A stretch of 32,354 nt of DNA from Hyphomicrobiales bacterium (GCA_003228955.1 QIGN01000171.1:1-32354), one strand, 5' to 3'; positions 1-9,101 are shown, counted from the first letter of the stretch. Program-made: numbers and translations. The notes: a model not told the origin generated them from the sequence alone.

Positions 1-405
1 GCTCCATTTCAGAATGAGTTTCGTGAGCACCAGCCGGCGCTCAATTGCGCCGATGGCGGGAGGCAATGCGAGCGCAAGTTCCGCGTCGCTTCCCGCTTCA
101 GGCGGCGGGGACAGGACAAGCGCGTCCTCGTCCACATCCCCGAGCGGGCGAATGCGGGGCGCGAGCATGGCGGTGTCTCCCGAGACCCTCAGGAACGCCT
201 CGGCAAGCGCGCGCGCGGCGCGGCGGGTAGGCAGCAGGATTGTCCAGCGCGTGAGGTCGAGCTTGTCCGGGGGCGAGCCACCGGCAACCGGCAGGTCGCC
301 CTTCAGGATGGCCCCGGCCAGCGTGTCGAGAAACGGTGACGCCGGCGCAATGGTGTAGAGCCGCGGAAGCGGCTCCAGCGCGGTCTTGCTCTCACCCCTG
401 ATCAC
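1..405 (-). CDS. addB: AddB, double-strand break repair helicase-nuclease subunit (N-terminal part only)
   Basis: Only the first ~135 codons are inside the window; the gene runs off the left edge. The reading frame opens at a GTG at 405, the first possible start after an in-frame stop, and overlaps the end of murU by 14 bases. After a short leader it reads RLYTIAPASPFLDTLAGAIL, the usual opening of alphaproteobacterial AddB. A segment rich in LTRWTILLPTRRAARALAEAFL follows, matching the start of the helicase-like domain. AddB works with AddA as the AddAB helicase-nuclease that processes double-strand ends for RecA-dependent repair (family knowledge). It is the last visible gene of a co-directional minus-strand cassette, and addA would be expected just beyond the edge. 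The catalytic nuclease domain is C-terminal and cannot be seen here. The start codon is the least certain part. Confidence 0.85.
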   Translation of the reverse strand, partial: MIRGESKTALEPLPRLYTIAPASPFLDTLAGAILKGDLPVAGGSPPDKLDLTRWTILLPTRRAARALAEAFLRVSGDTAMLAPRIRPLGDVDEDALVLSPPPEAGSDAELALALPPAIGAIERRLVLTKLILKWS

Positions 406-1111
406 GCCTCATACGCTCCTCTGCCTCACGCACGGCCTCTGGCGTGCCCACATGCATCCACACGCCCTCATGGCGCATCCCATGGGCCCGGCCCTTCGAT
501 ATGGCTTTGTCCCACAGTTTATTGAGGGAGAATTTTCCCTCCGGCGCACCCTCGAACAGGCCCGCGTCCGCAAGCGATACCCCTGTGAACGCAAAAGGAG
601 CCTCGCCGCTCCCGCCGGGTCTGGCGACCGCGCCATCGGCGCTCATATCGAAATCGCCCCGGCCATCATAACCAAGAGTTGCGGCTTTGGGGGCGAGCAG
701 CAGCAATGTGTCCATAATATCCGCATTCCAGACCTCGGCCATCTGTACAAGACAGGGCCGGGGACCCTCACTCCAGACCGAGTCCGAATTGTGGATGAAA
801 AACGCGTTCGCGCCCAGCATCGGCAGAGCCCTCGCCACGCCTCCGCCCGTGTCGAGCAGCAGATCGCGTTCATCCGAAATTTCGATTGCGGGAGATGTTC
901 GCGCCTCCAGATGGGTTTCGATCTGGCCCGCCATGTGGTGCACATTCACGACCGCCCTCTCAACACCCGCCAGCGCCAGCCGGTCGAGCACATGATCGAC
1001 GAGCGCTTTGCCGCCCAGCGGCACCAGCGGCTTTGGCACAGTATCGGTCAGGGGCGCCATGCGGGTCCCGAGCCCGGCGGCGAGAACCATCGCAGTGCGT
1101 ATTGCGCTCAT
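392..1111 (-). CDS. murU: MurU-like N-acetylmuramate-1-phosphate uridylyltransferase (nucleotidyltransferase)
   Basis: A 239-residue sugar-phosphate nucleotidyltransferase. The N-terminus holds the signature AAGLGTRMAPLTDTVPKPLVPLGGKALVDH (split here as the G-x-G-T-R loop near residues 13-17 and the PKPL motif near 26-29), followed by NVHHMAGQIETHL and an HNSDSVW metal-binding segment, all typical of MurU/RmlA-type enzymes. In the cell-wall recycling route of many Gram-negatives, MurU converts MurNAc-1-phosphate to UDP-MurNAc. The gene starts 15 bases after the TsaE-AmgK fusion ends; AmgK makes the MurNAc-1-phosphate substrate, so adjacency strongly supports the MurU call over a generic glucose-1-phosphate transferase. 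It overlaps the AddB start by 14 bases, consistent with one transcript. Length is close to that of known MurU proteins. Confidence 0.88.
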   Translation of the reverse strand: MSAIRTAMVLAAGLGTRMAPLTDTVPKPLVPLGGKALVDHVLDRLALAGVERAVVNVHHMAGQIETHLEARTSPAIEISDERDLLLDTGGGVARALPMLGANAFFIHNSDSVWSEGPRPCLVQMAEVWNADIMDTLLLLAPKAATLGYDGRGDFDMSADGAVARPGGSGEAPFAFTGVSLADAGLFEGAPEGKFSLNKLWDKAISKGRAHGMRHEGVWMHVGTPEAVREAEERMRRDQG

Positions 1112-1126
1112 GGTCCCCCGGCCGCT

Positions 1127-2662
1127 CTAAATATCAAGGGGTTTGACGCGCGCCGCCGCTGGTAGACTGGTGTCAAACCATTCACGCAACCGTCCAAGCG
1201 CGCTGTGCTCCAGATTGCGTTCCAGATAGGCGGAAACGCGCGGGATATGGGCCAGGTAGCCATGCTTTGCGTCCCGCTTCGCAAGCCGGGCGAATATGCC
1301 GAGTATCTTGGTATTGCGCTGAGCCCCCAGCGTCGCATAGGCGGCTGAAAAGGCCTGCCCGTCGAATTCTGAATCGCGCTTCTCGCGTGCGCCACAGTAG
1401 TGGAGGAGCAAACGCCCTTCAAGGCTGGCGGGAATATCGCGGCGCGCATCCTGAAGCAGCGACACAAGGTCATAGGCGGCATGGCCCCTGACAGCGTCCT
1501 GGAAATCGATGACGCCGACGCGCGCCAGGCCCTCACGCTCAGGCAGCCACAACAGATTGGGCGAATGATAATCGCGCAGCACCCAGTCCTCGTCCTGCCC
1601 TTTCAGCGCCTCGAACAGCGCGCCGAATGCGGTATGGAAAGTTTCGCGCACAGTCGCCGGCGCCGCGCGGCCGTGAACCGCCGGATAAAACCAGTCGAGC
1701 AGGAGGTCCGCTTCGCTCTGAAGTGCCCCGGCGTCGAAGCGGGGCAGGGTGTGGGTGCCGCCGCCGGGCAGGGGAAGCCCGCCTTCCGGCGGGTGGCCCC
1801 GCAGCGCGGCCAGTACATCGGTTGCGGCCTCGTATAGCTCTTCCAGCGGCGGGTCGTCGCCGCGCTCCGCCGCGAATACCCGGTTCCCCAGATCCTCGAT
1901 AAGGAGAAACCCTTCGCTCATGTCATGCGCCAGGATGCGCGGCGCGCTCAGGCCGGCCTGTCCAAGCGCATTGGCCACCGCAACGAAGGGTTTTACGTCC
2001 TCGGCCAGATGCACGCGCGCACTGTAAGATTTACCACCCCGGATTGGCGGGCCGTCACTCAGAGCGGGCGCGTCCATCAAGATGGCCGTCTCATCGCCCA
2101 GATGGAGGCGCGCATAGGCGCGGGTCGAGGCGTCGCCCTGCAGAAAGACGGGCCGGGCGCGCGCCCAGGGCGAAGCATCGCAGAACGCCACCATGCCCTC
2201 AAGCCGCGCCAGACGTTCGCCCCACTTCCCGTGCCCGGTGAGCGTCAGGTCGCGTACATCGTCATGCGCGCCGTCGCGAAATGCGATTTCCAGATGATCT
2301 TCAGGAAGGATTTCGGGAAAGCGCCCAGCCCACTCGATGACGGCCGCACCCTCTTCAAGCGCTGCGTGGAAGCCGATTTCACGCACTTCCTCCGCGCCCT
2401 CCATGCGGTAACAATCGATATGCGCGAGCGGCAGCCGCCCGCCGTCATAAGTTTGCACGAGCGCAAAGGTCGGGCTGGGGATTTCAAGTGCCGTATCTTC
2501 AAGCACCGCACCGGTCAGCGCCCGCGCGAATGTCGTCTTGCCCGCGCCCAGCTCACCATTCAGGGCGATGACATCGCCGGGCTTCAGGACCAGGGCAAGG
2601 AAGGACGCAAGCCTGGCAAGCTCCTCAATGTCCGCATCCCGGAGCACCCAGGGAGCACTCAT
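1127..2662 (-). CDS. TsaE ATPase fused to AmgK-type sugar kinase (aminoglycoside-phosphotransferase fold)
   Basis: A 511-residue two-domain protein. Residues ~1-155 are TsaE, the ATPase of the tRNA t6A37 threonylcarbamoyl complex: a P-loop GELGAGKTTFARAL at 36-49, SPTFALVQTY and HIDCYRMEGAEEVREIGF. Residues ~165-505 have the aminoglycoside-phosphotransferase fold with Brenner-like LRDYHSPNLLWL (D364, H366, N369) and VIDFQDA (D386), as in AmgK, the anomeric kinase of N-acetylmuramate and N-acetylglucosamine in MurNAc recycling. This fusion is common in Alphaproteobacteria. Its ATG overlaps the stop of the upstream kinase gene as ATGA, and murU follows 15 bases later, so kinase, TsaE-AmgK and MurU are probably translationally coupled. 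Which sugar the kinase half uses is inferred from the murU neighbour, not from the sequence alone. Confidence 0.9.
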   Translation of the reverse strand: MSAPWVLRDADIEELARLASFLALVLKPGDVIALNGELGAGKTTFARALTGAVLEDTALEIPSPTFALVQTYDGGRLPLAHIDCYRMEGAEEVREIGFHAALEEGAAVIEWAGRFPEILPEDHLEIAFRDGAHDDVRDLTLTGHGKWGERLARLEGMVAFCDASPWARARPVFLQGDASTRAYARLHLGDETAILMDAPALSDGPPIRGGKSYSARVHLAEDVKPFVAVANALGQAGLSAPRILAHDMSEGFLLIEDLGNRVFAAERGDDPPLEELYEAATDVLAALRGHPPEGGLPLPGGGTHTLPRFDAGALQSEADLLLDWFYPAVHGRAAPATVRETFHTAFGALFEALKGQDEDWVLRDYHSPNLLWLPEREGLARVGVIDFQDAVRGHAAYDLVSLLQDARRDIPASLEGRLLLHYCGAREKRDSEFDGQAFSAAYATLGAQRNTKILGIFARLAKRDAKHGYLAHIPRVSAYLERNLEHSALGRLREWFDTSLPAAARVKPLDI

Positions 2663-5136
2663 TCGGCTGCTACGGCCGCGCGCCTGTCCGGCAGCAGCAC
2701 CGTCACGGTTGTGCCCACACCAGGCGCGGAGCGCAGCGACACGGTGCCGCCATGCAACTCCACGAGGTTCTTGACGATGGTGAGCCCGAGCCCCGCGCCG
2801 CGATGGAGCGAGCCCTGCGAGCGCGACTCAAAGCGGTCGAAAGCGCTGTCCTGATAATCCTCCGGGATACCGCGCCCCTTGTCCTCCACGGAGAGTGAGA
2901 TCATGTCGCCCTTGCGCGCGCACTCGAGTGTAATGGTCCCGCCGGAATCGGAAAAACCGATGGCGTTCGACAGCAGGTTGAAGAGCACCTGGGTCACGCG
3001 CTTGCCATCGGCCACGAATTCCTGGACATCCCCGCCAACGCGTATCCGCAAATTCAGACCGCCGATCTTCAGGCGTTCGCGCACGCCGACAACCGCCGCG
3101 TCAATAACATCCCTGGCGCGTATTTTTGTGGGCGAGAGTTCAAGCGCCCCCGCATCGATGGTCGCCAGATCGAGAATGTCATTGATGATGGTGAGCAGGG
3201 CATCCGATGACCACTGGATATCCCCCAGATACTCGCGCTGGCGGTCATTCAGCTCACCTGTCTTCGGGCTGTTGAGCAATTCCGCAAACCCGATGATGTT
3301 GGTGAGCGGCGTTCTGAGCTCATAGGACACGTGGGAGATGAAGTCGCTCTTCAACCGGTCGGCCGCCTCCAGCGCTTCGTTGCGCTCGATCAGCGCATTT
3401 TCGACACGCTTTGAATCGGTGATGTCCACATAGGTCAGCAGTGTCGCCCCGTCGGGCAGCGGCAACCCGGCAAAGGCGAGCATACTCCCGTCGGGACGGC
3501 TCAGATGCCCCTCAAGGGGCGCGCGCTCATCGTCGATACTTGTGATCGCGCGTTTGACCTCGTCCCACGCCGCATCGTCATCGAGCAGCACGCGGCACCA
3601 GCCGATCACCTCGTCGATATGCGGTTCATCGGCAAGAGCTTTCACGTTCAGTTTCCAGATACTGGCAAAAGCCGGATTATACAGTTTCAGCCGGCCGTCG
3701 CTGGCGAACACCGCCACGCCCTCGCGCAAATGATCGAGGGTCTCTTTCTGAACTTGAATGAGAGCGTTGTAGCGGCTTTTCAGCGCCAGCTGCTCGGTGA
3801 TGTCTTCGTAGAGATAGGTGGCGCTGCCGTCGGCGGCGAAATTGGCGACCACCTGAATGGTGCGCCCGTCGGGCAAATGCCAGCGGTCTTCATGGGTGGA
3901 GGTGCTTTCATAGCGTCCAAGCTGCTTCTGCTTCCAGGCGCGATAGTCGGCCTGCTCGGGCAGGCAGCGGCGCTGGCGCAGCGTGTCCAGGGTTTCTCCA
4001 TCGCTTGGACCCGCCGCAAGCCAGTCCTCGTCCAGCTTCCACAGACCGGCAAATGCCTGATTGAAATATTGCAGCCTCTGATCGGGCGAAAAAATAGCGA
4101 CGCCGGTAGCGATCCGGTCGAGGGTTCGGGTGTTTTCCTCGATCTGGCGGCTGAGCGCGCTTTGCGCCGTTTCCAGCGCCGCCGCGTCAATGGCGATGCC
4201 GGCGCCGGCGCTGGCGGGACCGGGGGGCAGCGAAATGATATCGAAGGCCCGGCGCTCTCCCGATACGACCGCGCGGATACGATGGGTTTCGGACTTGCCC
4301 CTGCCCGGCTTCTTCGCAAGACCTGTTCTTTGACGCGTGCTCAAAAACTCGATCTGCTGCCTGCACACATCCTTTGGGGACGCCGCTTCGACCGCCCTGG
4401 CATAGGCGTCATTCACCCACTCCAGCTTACCCTTCGAATCGCGAAACCAGACGGGCATGGGCAACGCTTCGAAAAGCGAACGGGTCCGCTTGATATCGCG
4501 GTCAAGCCGCTGGCGCTCATCGCTCAGCGCCGCCAGTTCCCTGCGATCACCGGCAATATCGCGAAATTTGACAATGGCGCCGGTTGCCGAAGCCCGGCCC
4601 GCGGCCTCAATATGCGCGCCCGCGGTGGTTTCGACGTAAACGGTAAAACTCTCGCCCGCTTCGAGCAACGCGCCGGTTCGCTCTTTGAGTTCGCGCGCGG
4701 CGGCGGGCTCAAGCCAGCTGGAGAAACGCGCCACATCCCTGGCTGTCGAGGGTATTCCGGCGCTTGTATCGAGCGTCGCCGCCGCCAGCTCCGGCGCGCC
4801 ATCGCCCTCCCACCGCACAAGCACTTGCGGCTCCGCGGCAATCAGGGAACTGAAAGAAGCCCGTTCGATGTCCAGTTGTTCAGCGCTTTGACGCGCGCGC
4901 GCCGCCGCACGCCGTGCGCGCCCCGCGGCGCGCAAAAAGAGACCGCCGGCGAAAACCGCGAACACCATGCTTCCGGAAAAAATTCCGGCCACCAGGAGGG
5001 AGCGGGCGTCAAAACCGAATTCCTCAATCAGGCCGACCGGAGCCGCGGTGGCCATATGCGGGAGCGCCGTCAGGGCGAGCAGTATCCCCGGCCCTGAAAC
5101 TTTCAGCGAATCCTTCAGCCCCTTGCCGCCAAGCAT
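2659..5136 (-). CDS. Membrane-anchored multi-PAS sensor histidine kinase
   Basis: Predicted 825 residues. Two hydrophobic stretches near the N-terminus (about residues 14-35 and 47-72) should place it in the inner membrane. A coiled linker and three PAS-like segments follow, roughly 205-320, 330-450 and 455-575; the last two share the pattern GVAxFxxDxRLxxxNxAFAxxWKL. The HisKA H-box SHVSYELRTPLTN carries the phospho-accepting His near residue 602. The HATPase domain has an N box (LFNLLSNAIGFS), G1 (DKGRGIP) and G2 (GAGLGLTIVKNL). No receiver domain or cognate regulator gene is adjacent. A GTG twelve codons upstream (5172) is open in frame, but the ATG at 5136 has GGAG seven bases before it and is preferred. 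A kinase of this layout commonly sits between ahcY and tsaE in Alphaproteobacteria; the signal is unknown. Confidence 0.9.
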   Translation of the reverse strand: MLGGKGLKDSLKVSGPGILLALTALPHMATAAPVGLIEEFGFDARSLLVAGIFSGSMVFAVFAGGLFLRAAGRARRAAARARQSAEQLDIERASFSSLIAAEPQVLVRWEGDGAPELAAATLDTSAGIPSTARDVARFSSWLEPAAARELKERTGALLEAGESFTVYVETTAGAHIEAAGRASATGAIVKFRDIAGDRRELAALSDERQRLDRDIKRTRSLFEALPMPVWFRDSKGKLEWVNDAYARAVEAASPKDVCRQQIEFLSTRQRTGLAKKPGRGKSETHRIRAVVSGERRAFDIISLPPGPASAGAGIAIDAAALETAQSALSRQIEENTRTLDRIATGVAIFSPDQRLQYFNQAFAGLWKLDEDWLAAGPSDGETLDTLRQRRCLPEQADYRAWKQKQLGRYESTSTHEDRWHLPDGRTIQVVANFAADGSATYLYEDITEQLALKSRYNALIQVQKETLDHLREGVAVFASDGRLKLYNPAFASIWKLNVKALADEPHIDEVIGWCRVLLDDDAAWDEVKRAITSIDDERAPLEGHLSRPDGSMLAFAGLPLPDGATLLTYVDITDSKRVENALIERNEALEAADRLKSDFISHVSYELRTPLTNIIGFAELLNSPKTGELNDRQREYLGDIQWSSDALLTIINDILDLATIDAGALELSPTKIRARDVIDAAVVGVRERLKIGGLNLRIRVGGDVQEFVADGKRVTQVLFNLLSNAIGFSDSGGTITLECARKGDMISLSVEDKGRGIPEDYQDSAFDRFESRSQGSLHRGAGLGLTIVKNLVELHGGTVSLRSAPGVGTTVTVLLPDRRAAVAAE

Positions 5137-5550
5137 TCCCTCGCTCCAAGCCAAACCCCGTCTGGTCTGCACGCGATTCGCAACGCAGCAAACGCCTTAT
5201 CCAAGGCGCGCATGGACCGGTCCCGTCGGGCGAATCACTTGCAGATTACCCGACAAAGAGTCCCCTTGCCCACATGCAGGGGAGCAAATTGCGGAGAAAA
5301 AATACGCCGCATATACGCGCATGATCGCCTGACCGCTTCCGGCTCAAATAAATGACTTTGCGGCAGTGGAGAATATCGCAAATTGAATGAGGACGCCCGG
5401 CCGGCACATCTCACTCACGGACAACAAATCAGAACGTGTAGCTAGCGAACTGCACAACTAACGTGGGTTACTTTTGGTTAATGATTAACACCGAGTATAC
5501 CCGTCTGAAAAGCGCCCAGTCCTGCGCGCATTCGCAATATGAGGGCCTCC
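5137..5550. other. Divergent intergenic region between PAS kinase and chemoreceptor
   Basis: About 410 bases with no convincing gene on either strand; open frames here are short and unlike any family I recognise. It must hold the promoters for the minus-strand kinase cassette and the plus-strand chemoreceptor. It is more AT-rich than its flanks around 5280-5500, as expected for a promoter zone. The only clear motif is a perfect 13-base palindrome at 5477-5489. I found no convincing -35/-10 pair. Confidence 0.6.
5477..5489. promoter_or_regulatory. Perfect 13-bp palindrome upstream of chemoreceptor gene
   Basis: GTTAATGATTAAC is a perfect inverted repeat around a single central G, about 60 bases before the chemoreceptor start. 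It could be an operator for a dimeric regulator. It contains two TTAA tetramers, but they are three bases apart, not the seven of the CtrA consensus, so CtrA is not claimed. Confidence 0.35.
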
Positions 5551-7353
5551 ATGGCAAATTCATTTCTGACAAGCAAGTTCCGCCCCTTCAAGGACAAAAT
5601 GGCCGGCGCAGGTGGAAAAAGCCTGTCGTGGCGGCTGATTCTCCCCGTGCCCATCGCCATTGTCTTTTGCATCGCCGCGATCGCGCTGATTGTACCGAAA
5701 ATCATGGCTGACAATGCAAGACAAGAAGCGACCCGGCAGGGGCAGCAGATCGCCGACCAGTTCAAGACCATACGCGGCTACTACACCAGGAACGTCATCA
5801 AGAAGGTGTTGAAGTCGGGGTCCATCAAGCCCTCGGTCGATCACAAGAACGAAGCGAACAGCATCCCGCTTCCCGCCACGTTCATCCATGATGTCTCCAA
5901 GCTGCTGGCCAAAAAGGACACCAACGTCAATCTCTATAGCGGCTTTCCATGGCCCAACCGCAAGGACCGAAATCTGGACGAGTTTCAGAAACAGGCCTGG
6001 GCCTTTCTGAGCGCGAATCCGGACAAGGTTTTTTCCCGGCAGGAAATGATCAACGGCAATGAAGTCGTGCGCGTGGCGGTGCCCGACAAGATGGTCGCCA
6101 AGGGCTGCGTGGCCTGCCACAACTCGAATGCGACCTCCCCAAAAACCGATTGGAAGCTTGGTGATGTGCGCGGTGTACTTGAGGTTTCAACAGTTATCAC
6201 ACCGCAACTCGCTGCCGGGACCGCCATTGCCAACAAGATGGTTATTGCGGCCATTGTCATCGGCGTCATCCTGACCTTTGTGACAATCCTTGGCGTCAAA
6301 TCGGTCACCGGACCGTTGCTGAACACGGTTGGCGCGATGAAACGGCTGGCCGAAGGCGACCATGACGTCGAGATACAGGGCTTTAAGCGCCAGGATGAGA
6401 TCGGTCAAATGGCTGGCGCGGTGCAGATATTCAAGGAAAGCTCAATCCGTAACAAGGAGTTAGAGGCCGAGCAGGTGAAGCAAAAAAAGCGCGCCGAAGA
6501 GGAACAGCGCGAGACGATGAACAACCTCGCGGACGACTTTGATTCAAGCGTCGGAGGGATAATCGAAACCGTTTCATCAGCCGCTGCGGAATTGAATTCC
6601 ACGGCCCAGTCGATGGCCAGCATCGCGGAAGAGACGAGCAGCCGGGCAGGCGCGGTCGCGGCGGCGTCTGAGGAAGCCTCTGCCAATGTGCAGACGGTTG
6701 CCTCGGCGACGGAGCAAATGTCAACCACTGTTCAGGAAATCAACACCCAGGTGGCGGATGCCTCCCTTGCTGCAAAGAAGGCGGTTGAGGATGTTGCGAC
6801 GACGGCCGGCCAGATGAAAACACTGGCGGAAACGGCGGACAAGATCGGCGATGTTGTGTCGCTGATTCAGGACATCGCCGAACAAACCAACCTTCTGGCT
6901 CTGAACGCGACGATCGAGTCGGCCCGCGCGGGCGAGGCCGGCAAGGGGTTTGCCGTTGTCGCAAGCGAGGTGAAAGCGCTGGCGACCGAAACGGCGAAGG
7001 CGACCGAGAGCATTTCCGAGCATATCCTGGAGATCCAGTCAGCGACCGGCGATGCGGTAACCTCAATCGACGATATCGGCAATGTGATCAAGCGGATCGA
7101 GGAATCCTCCACCGCTATCGCGGCGGCAATGGAGGAGCAAGGTGCGACTACTCAGGAGGTCGCCCGCAATGTTCAGGAAGCCGCATCGGGAACCCAGGAG
7201 GTCTCTTCCAATATTTCGGGTGTGACCCAGGCATCCCAGGAAGCGGGTGCCGCTTCGGGACAGGTCACGTCTGCGGCAGGCGAGCTATCCAGGCAGTCGG
7301 AACTGCTGAAGGCCGAGGTTATGAAATTCCTTGAACAGGTCCGGGCCGCCTGA
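5551..7353 (+). CDS. Methyl-accepting chemotaxis protein with a heme-c (DUF3365/Tll0287-like) sensor domain
   Basis: Predicted 600 residues. TM1 is at about 27-53 and TM2 at about 230-251, enclosing a periplasmic domain of ~175 residues. That domain contains FIHDVSKLL, FPWPNRKDRNLDEFQ and KGCVACHNS (C186, C189, H190), the single CXXCH heme-attachment motif of DUF3365/Tll0287-like sensors. A HAMP domain (~252-305) and a full cytoplasmic MCP helical bundle follow, with the conserved tip around AEQTNLLALNATIESARAGEAGKGFAVVA (split at residues ~450-480). No C-terminal NWETF-type CheR tether is present. It probably senses redox state or a heme ligand and signals to CheA; no che genes lie nearby. 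The ATG at 5551 has GAGGG five bases upstream; an in-frame ATG at 5539 has no ribosome site. Confidence 0.93.
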   Translation: MANSFLTSKFRPFKDKMAGAGGKSLSWRLILPVPIAIVFCIAAIALIVPKIMADNARQEATRQGQQIADQFKTIRGYYTRNVIKKVLKSGSIKPSVDHKNEANSIPLPATFIHDVSKLLAKKDTNVNLYSGFPWPNRKDRNLDEFQKQAWAFLSANPDKVFSRQEMINGNEVVRVAVPDKMVAKGCVACHNSNATSPKTDWKLGDVRGVLEVSTVITPQLAAGTAIANKMVIAAIVIGVILTFVTILGVKSVTGPLLNTVGAMKRLAEGDHDVEIQGFKRQDEIGQMAGAVQIFKESSIRNKELEAEQVKQKKRAEEEQRETMNNLADDFDSSVGGIIETVSSAAAELNSTAQSMASIAEETSSRAGAVAAASEEASANVQTVASATEQMSTTVQEINTQVADASLAAKKAVEDVATTAGQMKTLAETADKIGDVVSLIQDIAEQTNLLALNATIESARAGEAGKGFAVVASEVKALATETAKATESISEHILEIQSATGDAVTSIDDIGNVIKRIEESSTAIAAAMEEQGATTQEVARNVQEAASGTQEVSSNISGVTQASQEAGAASGQVTSAAGELSRQSELLKAEVMKFLEQVRAA

Positions 7354-7360
7354 CCTTCCT

Positions 7361-7432
7361 GGACCCTGGTTCTTTGATTTAGCGTGTTTCTTACCGGAAA
7401 AACCGGTTCCCACTTTTCCGGAAGCACTCTAG
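7361..7432. repeat. Mosaic intergenic repeat, copy 1 (also at 26534-26604)
   Basis: A ~72-base element running from GGACCCTGGTTCTTTGATTT to AAGCACTCTAG. It matches 26534-26604 at roughly 60 of 72 positions by eye, with one one-base gap. Its core has internal dyads (CCGG-AAAAA-CCGG, and CCGGAA...TTCCGG further apart). It lies between the convergent chemoreceptor and ahcY genes and overlaps the ahcY stop codon. The resulting RNA hairpins could stabilise or terminate either transcript. It resembles the short palindromic or mosaic repeats scattered in rhizobial and related genomes (general knowledge; exact family not checked). Confidence 0.75.
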
Positions 7433-8814
7433 TAGCGGTAATGCTCGGGCTTGTAGGGTCCCTTCACGGGCACACCTATATACTCGGCCTGTTCGGCGCT
7501 GAGCTGGGTCAGCGTGACGCCGAGCTTTTCAAGATGGAGATGCGCGACCTTTTCATCGAGATGCTTGGGCAGCACATAAACTTCGTTGCCATAGTCATCG
7601 CCTTTGGTCCACAGCTCGATCTGCGCCAGCACCTGATTGGTGAAGGAGGCGCTCATGACAAAGCTGGGATGCCCGGTGGCGTTGCCGAGATTGAGCAGCC
7701 GCCCTTCCGAAAGCAAAATCATCCGCTTGCCGTCGGGAAACTCGATCATGTCGACCTGCGGCTTGATATTGGTCCATTTGAAATTCCTGAGCTGCGCCAC
7801 CTGAATTTCATTGTCGAAATGACCGATATTGCCGACGATCGCCATATCCTTCATGGCCCGCATGTCGTCGAGCCTGATGACGTCCTTGTTGCCGGTGGTG
7901 GTGATGAAGATATCGGCGGTGGGTGCGGCCTGCTCCAGGGTCACAACTTCGAACCCGTCCATGGAGGCCTGCAACGCGCAGATGGGATCGACTTCGGTCA
8001 CCTTGACCCGCGCGCCCGCGCCCCTGAGCGAAAGGGCCGAGCCCTTGCCCACATCCCCATACCCGCACACCACCGCAACCTTGCCCGCCATCATGGTGTC
8101 GGTGGCGCGGCGGATGCCGTCGACGAGAGATTCCTTGCAGCCGTATTTATTGTCGAATTTGGACTTTGTAACGCTGTCATTCACATTGATCGCGGAGAAG
8201 GGCAGCAGCCCCTTTTCCACCAGCTGATAGAGGCGGTGAACGCCGGTGGTGGTTTCCTCGCTCACGCCCTTGATCTTGTCGCGCTGGGCCGTGAACCAGC
8301 CCGGGTCGGAGGCCATGCGTTTCTTGATCCGGGCGAAGAAATATTCCTCCTCCTCCGATTGCGGATTCTCGATGAGGTCCATCTCGCCCGCCTCGGCGCG
8401 CGCGCCGTTGAGGATGTACATGGTGGCATCGCCGCCATCGTCGAGGATCAGGTTGGCGCCGTCCTCGAACGCGAATATGCGGTCGGCATAGTCCCAGTAT
8501 TCCTCCAGCGTTTCGCCCTTTACCGCGAACACCGGTACGCCCGATTGAGCGATTGCGGCCGCTGCATGATCCTGGGTGGAAAATATATTGCATGACGCCC
8601 AGCGCACGTCCGCCCCCAGAGCCGTGAGCGTCTCGATGAGCACCGCCGTCTGGATGGTCATGTGCAGGGAGCCGGCAATCCGCGCGCCCTTCAGCGGCTT
8701 TTTTTTCCCATATTCCTCGCGGATGGCCATGAGCCCCGGCATTTCCGTCTCCGCGATATCGATTTCCTTGCGGCCAAAATCGCTTAGCGAAATATCCTTG
8801 ACCTTATAGTCCAT
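7429..8814 (-). CDS. ahcY: Adenosylhomocysteinase (S-adenosyl-L-homocysteine hydrolase)
   Basis: A 461-residue cytosolic enzyme that reversibly splits S-adenosylhomocysteine to homocysteine and adenosine, clearing the product inhibitor of SAM methyltransferases. It is full length: N-terminal [35 protein letters not shown], the cofactor-site loop [14 protein letters not shown], the NAD-binding [10 protein letters not shown] near residues 247-256, and the conserved C-terminus KPEHYRY that completes the partner subunit's NAD site. An AAGAGG Shine-Dalgarno lies about eight bases before the ATG. The ~290 bases upstream, shared with the divergent tadG-like gene, contain no other gene. I looked there for a SAH-type riboswitch fold and did not find a convincing one. 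In related genomes ahcY sits between ptsH and the PAS kinase; here the tadG-like and chemoreceptor genes interrupt that order. Confidence 0.97.
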   Translation of the reverse strand: MDYKVKDISLSDFGRKEIDIAETEMPGLMAIREEYGKKKPLKGARIAGSLHMTIQTAVLIETLTALGADVRWASCNIFSTQDHAAAAIAQSGVPVFAVKGETLEEYWDYADRIFAFEDGANLILDDGGDATMYILNGARAEAGEMDLIENPQSEEEEYFFARIKKRMASDPGWFTAQRDKIKGVSEETTTGVHRLYQLVEKGLLPFSAINVNDSVTKSKFDNKYGCKESLVDGIRRATDTMMAGKVAVVCGYGDVGKGSALSLRGAGARVKVTEVDPICALQASMDGFEVVTLEQAAPTADIFITTTGNKDVIRLDDMRAMKDMAIVGNIGHFDNEIQVAQLRNFKWTNIKPQVDMIEFPDGKRMILLSEGRLLNLGNATGHPSFVMSASFTNQVLAQIELWTKGDDYGNEVYVLPKHLDEKVAHLHLEKLGVTLTQLSAEQAEYIGVPVKGPYKPEHYRY

Positions 8815-9101
8815 GGCTCGTGACCTCTTGATATCCTGATTGCCGGGGGAACACGCGAACCTGCCGCCGGGGTGTCACGGCAACAGCCAGCTTCGCGCGC
8901 TTCTCTTAGCCCAGCCCCAACCGTGATGCAAGAGGGACATAAAGAAATCGTTATATGTTACCCGTCTCTGAAATGGCCGATGCCCCCGGCACAAAGTAAC
9001 AATATCGAAAGAGAATTCTGCTTTGATGTTTTTGCGCGCTGGTCCGTAGTCCCAAGACGATATGGCGTCGAACACCCACTTCTTGAGTAAGGCCTGAGAC
9101 C

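Noticed and set aside
3505-5097. Long plus-strand open frame (~530 codons) opposite the PAS kinase
   Set aside because: It is antisense to a well-supported histidine kinase, has no recognisable domain and an unnatural composition. Long antisense frames are expected in GC-rich genes.
7384-8595. Plus-strand open frame of ~400 codons opposite ahcY
   Set aside because: ahcY is unmistakable on the other strand; the antisense product has no family features.
8815-8960. Possible SAH or SAM riboswitch upstream of ahcY
   Set aside because: I looked for the conserved pseudoknot and core of known SAH/SAM classes on the minus strand and saw no convincing match. A covariance-model search would settle it.
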